A stretch of DNA of 64,000 nt from positions 1 through 64,000 of the forward strand of contig NZ_JAAEAH010000021.1 of the NCBI RefSeq assembly GCF_010998615.1, given 5' to 3'. Shown in pieces: positions 51,115-58,663 of the stretch (within the stretch, counting starts at the first letter, position 1; the number at the start of each line of letters is the position of its first letter). Made by a program: the position numbers and the translations under genes. The notes beneath the pieces are model-generated. The model was given only the letters and a program-made list of their open reading frames with translations. It ran no database searches and had not been told where the DNA came from. The DNA comes from Myxococcus sp. CA023 (GTDB lineage: Bacteria > Myxococcota > Myxococcia > Myxococcales > Myxococcaceae).

Positions 51115-52158
51115 ATGCGAATTCTTTCAGGAGTGCAGTCGTCCGGCAGGCTGCACATCGGCAACTACTACGGCGCGCTCCGCCAGTTCGTGCAGCTCCA
51201 GGATGAAGGCGAGGGGTACTACTTCATCGCCAACCTGCACGCGCTCACCACCGTGAGGGATCCCAAGGCCGCGCTGGCGCTGACGCGCGAGGCCGCCATG
51301 GCCTACCTGTCGCTGGGGTTGGATCCGAAGAAGGCCGTGCTCTTCCGGCAGAGCGACGTGCGTGAGGTGCTGGAGCTGTACTGGATTCTGGGCACCGTGA
51401 CGCCGCACGCGCACCTGGAGCGGGCCCACAGCTACAAGGACAAGGTGGCCAAGGGCATCAGCCCGGACTTCGGCCTCTTCGCCTACCCGGTGCTGATGGC
51501 CGCCGACATCCTGCTCTACAGCGCGGACTTCGTCCCGGTGGGCAAGGACCAGATTCAGCACATCGAGTTCGCGCGCGACTGGGCGGTGAAGTTCAACACC
51601 CAGTACGTGCCCGGCTACGACCCGGCCGACCCGGAAGGCAAGGAGCGGGGCCATGCGCCCGGCATCCTCAAGCTGCCCGCGGCGCGCATCCAGGAGACCA
51701 CCCAGACGGTGCCCGGCGTCGACGGACAGAAGATGTCCAAGTCCTATGGGAACACCATCGAGCTGTTCGGGGACGAGAAGGAAATCAAGAAGCGCATCAT
51801 GTCCATCAAGACGGACTCGACGCCGGTGGACGCGCCCAAGCCGCTGCCCACGCAGTCGCCGCCGCCCGGGCTCGTCAGCGATGCGCCGCTCTACGACTTG
51901 CTGAAGCTGATGCTTCCCGAGTCCGAGTTCGCCGAGGTGGACGCCACCTGGAAGGCGGGCGGGAAGGGCTACGGCGACTACAAGAAGAAGCTCCTGGAGG
52001 CCTACCATGCGGCCTTTGGCCCGGCCCGACAGCGGTACGCCGAGCTGGCGGCCGACCCGGGCGAGGTGGAGCGCATCCTCCAGGACGGCGCCAACCGGGC
52101 CAGGGCCGAGGCGAGCCGCCTCATGGACCAGGTCCGCAAGGCCGTGGGAGTCCCATGA
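51115..52158 (+). CDS. trpS: Tryptophanyl-tRNA synthetase
   Basis: 347-aa class I aminoacyl-tRNA synthetase that charges tRNA-Trp. The HIGH motif is in GRLHIGNYYGAL (about 11-22) and KMSKS in GQKMSKSYGNTIE (about 205-215). The dimer and tRNA-binding C-terminal helices are present, so the gene looks complete. ATG 51115; the in-frame upstream part from 50947 is non-coding leader. Divergent from the DUF4388 gene; a 257-bp spacer allows leader regulation, but no T-box or trp leader peptide was recognised. Confidence 0.95.
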   Translation: MRILSGVQSSGRLHIGNYYGALRQFVQLQDEGEGYYFIANLHALTTVRDPKAALALTREAAMAYLSLGLDPKKAVLFRQSDVREVLELYWILGTVTPHAHLERAHSYKDKVAKGISPDFGLFAYPVLMAADILLYSADFVPVGKDQIQHIEFARDWAVKFNTQYVPGYDPADPEGKERGHAPGILKLPAARIQETTQTVPGVDGQKMSKSYGNTIELFGDEKEIKKRIMSIKTDSTPVDAPKPLPTQSPPPGLVSDAPLYDLLKLMLPESEFAEVDATWKAGGKGYGDYKKKLLEAYHAAFGPARQRYAELAADPGEVERILQDGANRARAEASRLMDQVRKAVGVP

Positions 52159-52321
52159 GTCCGTGCGCCTGAACGGGCTTTCACTGCCGATTGTTTGACC
52201 CTCCTGGGGGGCACTGGTATGGGTGTGTGTCCTCCAGGCTCGTGCCCGCTGCCTAAGAAAGTCGGGCCCTTACGCGATGACGCACCCCCACCCACACCGT
52301 TGACGCCATCCAGGACATCCG

Positions 52322-53191
52322 GTGAGTGAGGACCGTCGCTCGCCGACCGATGAGGCCCCTCGTGAAGGGGAGTTGCCGCGGAGTCCTGGCGACAACTTCC
52401 GCATCGCGTTGCCCAATTTCGAAGGTCCGCTGGACCTGCTGCTCCATCTCATCAAGGAGCATCGGGTCGACATCTTCGACATTCCGCTGGCGCTGATTAC
52501 GGAGAAGTACCTCGAGCACCTGGAGCGGATGCGGGAGATCAACCTCGACATCGCCGGGGAGTTCCTGGTGATGGCCTCCACCCTGGCGCACCTCAAGAGC
52601 CGCATGCTGCTGCCCCGGCAGGACGTCGTCTCGGCGCAGGAGGGGGCGGAGGTGCTCGCGGTCGCCGAGGAGACCGAGGACCCGCGCGCGGAATTGGTGC
52701 GGCGCCTGCTGGAGTACCAGAAGTACAAGGACGCCGCTGAACAGCTCGCCACGCAGGACCTGCTCGGCCGCGACGTCTTCGCCCGCAACGTCCCGGTGGA
52801 GGCGGTGCCCATCCCCGAGGAGGAGGTGGGTCTCCAGGAGTTCAGCGTCCTCAAACTGGTGGAGGCGCTCGACCGGGTGCTGGAGCGGTTGCAGCCCAAA
52901 CTGCAGCATGAGGTGGTCCGGGAGCGCGTGACGCTGTCCGAGGCCATCCTCCGCGTAGTAGAGCGCCTGCGCCCGCATGGACAGGTTCTGTTCGAGAGCT
53001 TGTTCACGGAAGAGGAAACCCCGTCGCGACAGGAGGTGGTCATCACCTTCCTGGCCATCCTGGAGATGGTGAAGCGGCGGCTCATCCGGGTGGTGCAGGA
53101 CGAGCCGCTGGGGCCCATCCTGCTGCTGCCCAACGGGGACGCGCTGGAGAAGCTGGCTCCCACGGAGGTCGACGACAGTGACTACCGGTAG
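52322..53191 (+). CDS. scpA: Segregation and condensation protein A
   Basis: Kleisin subunit of the SMC-ScpAB condensin complex that compacts and segregates the chromosome, 289 aa. The N-terminal SMC-neck binding helix region reads FEGPLDLLLHLIKEHRVDIF (about 37-56). The C-terminal winged helix covers about 215-275 (EVVITFLAILEMVKRRLIRV). The middle is acidic and helical. GTG start at 52322 with AGGA about eight bases upstream; no better ATG exists. It overlaps scpB by 14 bases, the usual scpAB pairing. Confidence 0.93.
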   Translation: MSEDRRSPTDEAPREGELPRSPGDNFRIALPNFEGPLDLLLHLIKEHRVDIFDIPLALITEKYLEHLERMREINLDIAGEFLVMASTLAHLKSRMLLPRQDVVSAQEGAEVLAVAEETEDPRAELVRRLLEYQKYKDAAEQLATQDLLGRDVFARNVPVEAVPIPEEEVGLQEFSVLKLVEALDRVLERLQPKLQHEVVRERVTLSEAILRVVERLRPHGQVLFESLFTEEETPSRQEVVITFLAILEMVKRRLIRVVQDEPLGPILLLPNGDALEKLAPTEVDDSDYR

Positions 53192-54167
53192 CAACGGACC
53201 GCAGGACGAGACTCCCGAACCGGGCACGCCCGGTGGCCCTGGCCCGTTCTCCGAAGAGGAAATCGCTGCTGTCACGGGCCCCGGCCCGGCGGATGAGCTG
53301 GACGAGTTTGAAGCGGCCTCCATCGAGGAGGACTCGGACGAGGCGCCTCCAGACCTGGAGACGTCGTTCGAGAAGCTCCTCTCCAAGAGCCGCAAGCTGT
53401 CCACGGACCGCATCCGCACCGTCATCGAGAGCGTGCTCTTCGTGGCGGAGCGTCCGCTGTCGGTGGACGAGCTGTACATGGCCACCGGCATCGAGCGGGA
53501 GCTCATCGCCGAGGCCCTCAACCAGCTGTCCGGCATCCACCGCGATGGCATCAGTGGCATCGTGCTGTACGAGGTGGCGGGCGGGTGGCAGTTCCGGACG
53601 GACCCGCATTCGGGTGAATATGTCCGGCGTTACCTGCGGGTGAAGCCACAGCGGCTGACCCGGGCGGCGGTGGAGACGCTGGCCATCATCGCGTACCGGC
53701 AGCCGGTAACCCGGCCAGAAATCGAGGACATCCGCGGCGTGGACTGCGGCGCGGTCATCAAGGCGTTGATGGACCGCAAGCTGGTGAAGATCCTGGGCAA
53801 GCGTGAAGAAGTGGGGCGGCCCATCCTCTATGGAACGTCGCGCGAGTTCCTGGAGTTCTTCGCACTGAAGGACCTGTCTGCCCTGCCCACGCTGCGTGAG
53901 TTCCACGAGCTGACGCAGGAGCACCGGGAGATCGTCGAGAAGGAAGACAAGCCGGCGCCCCCGGCTGCGGGGACGGTGGAAGCGCTGTCGGACCCGGCAT
54001 TCACGAAGCGGATGGAGAAGAGCGCGGCGGCCAGTGAAGCCGCGCTGGAGGACCTGGAAGAGGCCATGGCGGCCGCGGACCGGACACAAAAGGTCAGCTC
54101 CAGCGTCCTAGACACGACGCCCCCGAACCCCGAGACGGGTGATACGACGGGGCCCAAGCCCGAGTGA
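53178..54167 (+). CDS. scpB: Segregation and condensation protein B
   Basis: KITE subunit of the SMC condensin complex, 329 aa, longer than the usual 190-200 aa because of an acidic N-terminus (about 1-70) and a Glu/Ala/Pro-rich C-terminus (about 250-329). The two winged-helix core is about 72-245: IESVLFVAERPLSVDELYMA, YEVAGGWQFRTDPHSGEYVR, TLAIIAYRQPVTRPEIEDIR. GTG 53178 lies inside scpA. The next gene, a pseudouridine synthase, is a frequent scpB neighbour. Confidence 0.93.
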   Translation: MTTGSNGPQDETPEPGTPGGPGPFSEEEIAAVTGPGPADELDEFEAASIEEDSDEAPPDLETSFEKLLSKSRKLSTDRIRTVIESVLFVAERPLSVDELYMATGIERELIAEALNQLSGIHRDGISGIVLYEVAGGWQFRTDPHSGEYVRRYLRVKPQRLTRAAVETLAIIAYRQPVTRPEIEDIRGVDCGAVIKALMDRKLVKILGKREEVGRPILYGTSREFLEFFALKDLSALPTLREFHELTQEHREIVEKEDKPAPPAAGTVEALSDPAFTKRMEKSAAASEAALEDLEEAMAAADRTQKVSSSVLDTTPPNPETGDTTGPKPE

Positions 54168-54191
54168 CGGGCAGCATGGAAGAAGGATGGT

Positions 54192-56456
54192 ATGGCGGCC
54201 GAACGACTACAGAAGTACCTGGCCCGCGCGGGAGTTGCTTCGCGCCGGCATGCAGAAGAGCTGATTACCGCGGGCCGCGTCGCGGTGAATAACAAGACGG
54301 TGACGGAGCTGGGCAGCCGGGTGGAGCCCGGCACCGACCTGGTGACGGTGGACGGGACGCTCGTCACGCCTCCGGATGAATCCTCCTACTTCCTGCTCTA
54401 CAAGCCCGTGGGCGTCGTGACGACGCTGTCGGATCCGCAGGGCCGGCCCACGGTGGCCAACTACGTGGAAGAGACGGGCAAGCGCCTGTTCCCGGTAGGC
54501 CGTCTGGACTACGACGCCGAGGGCGCGCTGCTGTTCACGGATGATGGGGCGCTGGCGCACAAGCTGACGCACCCCAGCTTCCAGGTTCCGCGCACCTACC
54601 TGGCGAAGGTGAAGGGCGCCCCGGACGTGGCCACGCTGGACAAGCTGCGCGGCGGCGTGCGGCTCGAGGACGGCATGGCCACGCCGGTGTCGGTGGGCGT
54701 GTTCGAGGCCGCGGAGCGGAACACCTGGCTGAAGATTGTCGTGGCGGAAGGGCGCCCGCACCTCATCAAGCGGCTGTGCGCCGCGGTGGGGCACCCGGTG
54801 GTGCGTCTGTTCCGTCCGTCCTACGCCGGCGTGGGCGTGGAAGGGCTGCGCCCCGGCGAGCTGCGTCCGCTCAAGACGAGCGAGGTGGAGCTGCTGCACG
54901 CGGTGTCGGATGGCAAGACCGCGCCGCCGACGGGTGAGCTGAAGCTGCCTCCGCGCCGGCATGGCCGGGCGGCTCCAGGCTTCGACTCTGACGATGAGGC
55001 GGAGCTGTCCATGGATGATGATGCGCCCGTGGCCGCCAAACCCGCGCGCAAGGCGCCGGCCCGTGCGGCCAAGGCCGCGTCCGCGGGTGGTTCGAGCCTG
55101 GCGCGTTTCGGTCGGCCCAAGGGAGCTTCGGCCGAGGGCAAGCCCGCGCGCCGTTCCTTCGGTGGTGACGAGGGCAAGCCCGCGCGCCGCTCCTTCGGTG
55201 GTGACGAGGGCAAGCCCGCGCGCCGTTCCTTCGGTGGTGACGAGGGTAGGCCCGCGCGCCGCTCCTTCGGTGGTGACGAGGGTAGGCCCGCGCGCCGCTC
55301 CTTCGGTGGTGACGAGGGCAAGCCCGCGCGCCGTTCCTTCGGTGGTGATGAGGGCAGGCCCGCGCGCCGTTCCTTCGGTGGTGACGAGGGCAAGCCCGCG
55401 CGCCGTTCCTTCGGTGGTGACGAGGGCAGGCCCGCGCGCCGCTCCTTCGGTGGTGACGAGGGCAAGCCCGCGCGCCGCTCCTTCGGTGGTGACGAGGGCA
55501 GGCCCGCGCGCCGCTCCTTCGGTGGTGACGAGGGCAGGCCCGCGCGCCGTTCCTTCGGTGGTGACGAGGGCAGGCCCGCGCGCCGTCCCTTCGGTGGTGA
55601 CGAGGGCAGGCCCGCGCGTCGTTCCTTCGGTGGTGACGAGAGCAAGCCCGCGCGCCGCTCCTTCGGTGGTGACGAGGGCAGGCCCGCGCGCCGTTCGTTT
55701 GGTGGCGATGAAGGGGCGCCGCGCGGCCGTTCCTTCGGCGGTGACAAGGCAGGCGCGCCGCGTGGCCGTGGTGCGGGCCGCTCCTTCGGCGGTGATGAAT
55801 CGGGCGCTCCTCGGAGCCGTGGTCCGGGGCGGTCCTTCGGCGGTGACGAGGGCGGCGCGCCGCGGAGTCGCGGTGCGGGTCGCCCATTCGGTGGTGCTGG
55901 CGGCGCCCGTCGCTCGTTTGGCGGTGACGAGGGCGGAGCCCCCAAGAGCCGTGGCGCGGGTCGTCCGGAGCGCCGTGAGTGGAGCGCGGGCGGAGACGCC
56001 GCACCGCGGACTCGCGCACCGCGCGCCGGTGGCGAAGGCCGTCCGGAGCGCAAGTCGTGGGGTGCTGGCGGCGGCGCCGGCCGTGCCCCGCGAGGTGAAG
56101 GCCGTCCGTACTCGCCCCGTTCCGGAGGCGCGGGTGCTGGCCGCCCGGAGCGCCGTGAGTGGAAGCCTCGCGCCGAAGGGGCAGACGCTCCGCGTGGCCG
56201 GGGTGGTCCTCGCCGTGAAGGCTCCGAAGGCGGACGCCCCGCACGCAGCACCTGGACGCCCACCGACGAAAGCGGGAATCCCCGTGAACGCGTCGTCCGG
56301 GCCGGGGCTCGCAAGGGTCCTCCCTCCGAGAAATCCGGCGGATTCCAGGACTGGGGCAAGAAGAAGGAGCGGGCAAGCGCCCCGAGCTGGAGCAATGAGC
56401 GTCCCCGAGGCGGCGCGGGCCGGCCTCCTCCCCGGGGGCCTCGCCGTCCGCGTTGA
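54192..56456 (+). CDS. 16S/23S rRNA pseudouridine synthase RluB-type with repeat-rich tail
   Basis: 754 aa, of which about 250 are the enzyme. An S4 RNA-binding domain (1-60, ERLQKYLARAGVASRRHAEE) is followed by the pseudouridine synthase core (64-215) with catalytic D106 in PVGRLDYDAEGALL. These enzymes isomerise uridine to pseudouridine in rRNA, mostly 23S U2605 for RluB. The remaining 500 residues are a basic, disordered Arg/Gly/Ser/Pro tail: 16 perfect-length copies of a 12-residue unit (GKPARRSFGGDE, DNA 55137-55712), then degenerate copies and RGG-like blocks. Normal RluB is about 250-300 aa, so the tail is an addition, probably for RNA binding or condensate formation; that is inference. 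ATG 54192; it follows scpB closely. Confidence 0.88.
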   Translation: MAAERLQKYLARAGVASRRHAEELITAGRVAVNNKTVTELGSRVEPGTDLVTVDGTLVTPPDESSYFLLYKPVGVVTTLSDPQGRPTVANYVEETGKRLFPVGRLDYDAEGALLFTDDGALAHKLTHPSFQVPRTYLAKVKGAPDVATLDKLRGGVRLEDGMATPVSVGVFEAAERNTWLKIVVAEGRPHLIKRLCAAVGHPVVRLFRPSYAGVGVEGLRPGELRPLKTSEVELLHAVSDGKTAPPTGELKLPPRRHGRAAPGFDSDDEAELSMDDDAPVAAKPARKAPARAAKAASAGGSSLARFGRPKGASAEGKPARRSFGGDEGKPARRSFGGDEGKPARRSFGGDEGRPARRSFGGDEGRPARRSFGGDEGKPARRSFGGDEGRPARRSFGGDEGKPARRSFGGDEGRPARRSFGGDEGKPARRSFGGDEGRPARRSFGGDEGRPARRSFGGDEGRPARRPFGGDEGRPARRSFGGDESKPARRSFGGDEGRPARRSFGGDEGAPRGRSFGGDKAGAPRGRGAGRSFGGDESGAPRSRGPGRSFGGDEGGAPRSRGAGRPFGGAGGARRSFGGDEGGAPKSRGAGRPERREWSAGGDAAPRTRAPRAGGEGRPERKSWGAGGGAGRAPRGEGRPYSPRSGGAGAGRPERREWKPRAEGADAPRGRGGPRREGSEGGRPARSTWTPTDESGNPRERVVRAGARKGPPSEKSGGFQDWGKKKERASAPSWSNERPRGGAGRPPPRGPRRPR
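55137..55712 (+). repeat. Tandem repeat, 16 x 36 bp, inside pseudouridine synthase gene
   Basis: The unit encodes Gly-Lys/Arg-Pro-Ala-Arg-Arg-Ser-Phe-Gly-Gly-Asp-Glu. All 16 units keep exactly 36 bp, so the frame is preserved. Differences are mostly AAG versus AGG in codon 2, third-base changes (CGT/CGC, GAC/GAT) and single changes such as Ser to Pro in unit 13 and Gly to Ser in unit 15. The AAG/AGG pattern is mixed along the array, which suggests recent unit shuffling or gene conversion. Confidence 0.95.
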
Positions 56457-56542
56457 TACATGACGCGGTGGATTGGGCGGGAATCGAGGGGGATTGATAT
56501 AACCGGCGCCGACTCCTACACCGTTTCCCTCACCGGAGACCG

Positions 56543-58663
56543 ATGCGAACCGGCGCACGCCCCCTCATTCTCGCACTTGCCCTGCTCCTCGGCTGCAACG
56601 GCAGCAGGGACCAGCTTCTTGCGGACCTCCAGAGTCCTCGTCCGGAGGTCCGCGCTCTCGCGGTGAAGAAGCTGGCCGGGCAGGGCAACCCGGATGACCT
56701 GGTCCTCTTCACTCGAGCGGCGAAGGACTTCGCCGCCATCGTCCGGGCCGAGGCCGCCGTGGCGCTGGGAGAGAGCCAGGACGCCCGCGTCGTGGACCTC
56801 CTGGGCGAATTGCTCGAGGACCAGGACGAAGAGGTCCAGGGCCGCGCCGCCATGGCGCTGTCCAAGGTGAACAACGAAAAGGCCAAGGCGTACCTCACGC
56901 TCCAGTACGGACGGCGGGGCCGGGCCACGCGTCAGGTCATCGTCCAGGCCCTGAAGAACGCCAACGTTCCGGGTGCCATGGCGGAGGTGGTCGCCGCCGA
57001 GGCCCGCTCGCAGTGGGACCGCAACCAGCTCGCGTTGACCGAAGGCGCGCTGCCCGAGCGCGTGGGCGCCGCCGAGGAGCTGGGCAAGAGCGGTCGACCC
57101 GACGCCGTCAACCGGCTGCTGCCCATGGTTCGCGACAGCCAGGTCATCCTCGCCGCCGCCGCCGTGCGCGGGCTGGGTGACGCCGGCGACAAGCGCGCAG
57201 TGGCCCCCATCGCGTTGCTGCTGGAGGAGAACTTCCCCGAGCTGCGCGAGTCCGCCATCCACGCGCTGACGAAGCTCCGGGATCCGGTGGCCACGCAGCG
57301 CCTCCAGTTGGTGGCGGTGGAGAAGAGCGCCGTCAGCCCGCTGGCCATCGACGCCATCGTGTCCTTCTCTCGGACGCCGCAGACGGATGCTTCGCTGTGC
57401 GCCATCGTCATGGAGGGCGCACCGGCGGAGGCGCTCGTCGCGGGCCGGAGCATGCGCACACGCGGCGGCTGTCCGGTGGACACCATTGGCGAGCGGCTGG
57501 CACGTCCGGCCACGGCCGCCAGTGGCCTCCAGGCCGTCGAGGGGCTGGGACCCGCGGCGCTGCCGCTGCTCGGCAAGGTGGTACCGTGGCTGAGCCATCC
57601 GGACGCCACGCTGCGCCTGCTCGCGGTGGAGGCCGTGGCGGAGGTGGGGGATGCCTCCGTGGTGCCCGCGTTGCAGAAGCTCTACGAGCAGGAGGTCAAG
57701 GGACTGGAAGCGCTGCGCGCCGACTGGGTGACCCAAGCGCTCCCGGAGAAGTTCGGCGTGGGGTTCGACCCTTCGACCATGCCGCCCACCCCGTCGACGC
57801 CTGGCATGAAGGATGACCGGCCGTCGCGGCACGCGGACCTGCTGGGACGCGTGAAGGAGCTCAATGCCGCCCGGGTGCGTGAGTCCGGACGGGACGTGGT
57901 GCGGCACCGCGTGCCCACCGAGCTGTACGACGACGTGGCACCGGAGCGGCTGGTGCCGCTGGCGACGCTGCTGCGAGCGTTGGGGGCGCTGAAGGCGCCC
58001 GGGGCCCTGGAACTGCTCACCGGCTACACCCAGGATTCCAGCGCCGCGCTGCGCGTGGCGGCCCTGGTGGGACTGGCGCGGCTGGGCCCCGAGGGCGTCA
58101 ACGTGGCCAAGGCCGGGCTCGTCGAGCCGGACCGCGACCTGCAGAAGGCCCTGGCCCAGGCGCTGGCGGAGGCCGGCGAGGCAGGGCAGGCCGCGCTCAT
58201 CGAGGTGCTGCCGAAGATGGGGAGCGAGAAGCTGCTGGTGTTGGATGCGCTCACGCGCGCCGGCGCTGTGCCGGGCTCCGCTTCCGCGCAGCTCCAGGCC
58301 GTGGTGCGCGAAGGTGGACCGGAAGCGGCGCTCGCGGCGGCCCTGCTGGGACGGATTCAGGCGAAGGACGCCGTGCCCACGCTGGTGAAGGCGCTGGACG
58401 AGCCCAACAGCGTGGCCCGCCGCGACGTGCTGCTGGCGCTGGGGAGCATTGGCGACGCGCAGGCGGCGGACGCGGTGGCCAAGGACCTGTTCCACGACCT
58501 GCCCGAGATTCGCGCCGCGGCGGCTTCGTCGCTCCGGAAGCTGGGCAGCGCCGCGCATGCGGACCAGTTGGATGCCCTCAAGGCGGACTACTTCCGGACG
58601 GTGCGTGAGGCCGCGGGCGCCGCACCGGCGTCCGAGAGCACCGCGTCGGAGGGCGCCCGCTGA
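56543..58663 (+). CDS. HEAT-repeat lipoprotein
   Basis: 706-aa lipoprotein: lipobox LALLLGC with Cys18, so it is anchored in a membrane and faces the periplasm. Nearly the whole chain is helical HEAT repeats (LQSPRPEVRALAVKKLAGQG, VRAEAAVALGESQDARVVDL, RESAIHALTKLRDPVATQRL and others) up to about residue 670. It has no enzyme motif and is probably a protein-binding scaffold. The stop and the start of the next gene share one base (TGATG), so the two proteins are translationally coupled and probably work together. Confidence 0.8.
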   Translation: MRTGARPLILALALLLGCNGSRDQLLADLQSPRPEVRALAVKKLAGQGNPDDLVLFTRAAKDFAAIVRAEAAVALGESQDARVVDLLGELLEDQDEEVQGRAAMALSKVNNEKAKAYLTLQYGRRGRATRQVIVQALKNANVPGAMAEVVAAEARSQWDRNQLALTEGALPERVGAAEELGKSGRPDAVNRLLPMVRDSQVILAAAAVRGLGDAGDKRAVAPIALLLEENFPELRESAIHALTKLRDPVATQRLQLVAVEKSAVSPLAIDAIVSFSRTPQTDASLCAIVMEGAPAEALVAGRSMRTRGGCPVDTIGERLARPATAASGLQAVEGLGPAALPLLGKVVPWLSHPDATLRLLAVEAVAEVGDASVVPALQKLYEQEVKGLEALRADWVTQALPEKFGVGFDPSTMPPTPSTPGMKDDRPSRHADLLGRVKELNAARVRESGRDVVRHRVPTELYDDVAPERLVPLATLLRALGALKAPGALELLTGYTQDSSAALRVAALVGLARLGPEGVNVAKAGLVEPDRDLQKALAQALAEAGEAGQAALIEVLPKMGSEKLLVLDALTRAGAVPGSASAQLQAVVREGGPEAALAAALLGRIQAKDAVPTLVKALDEPNSVARRDVLLALGSIGDAQAADAVAKDLFHDLPEIRAAAASSLRKLGSAAHADQLDALKADYFRTVREAAGAAPASESTASEGAR

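Noticed and set aside
54207-56558. Minus-strand open frame of 783 codons over the pseudouridine synthase gene
   Set aside because: Opposite strand of a 36-bp repeat lacking stops plus GC-rich code. The plus-strand frame has the S4 and pseudouridine synthase motifs.
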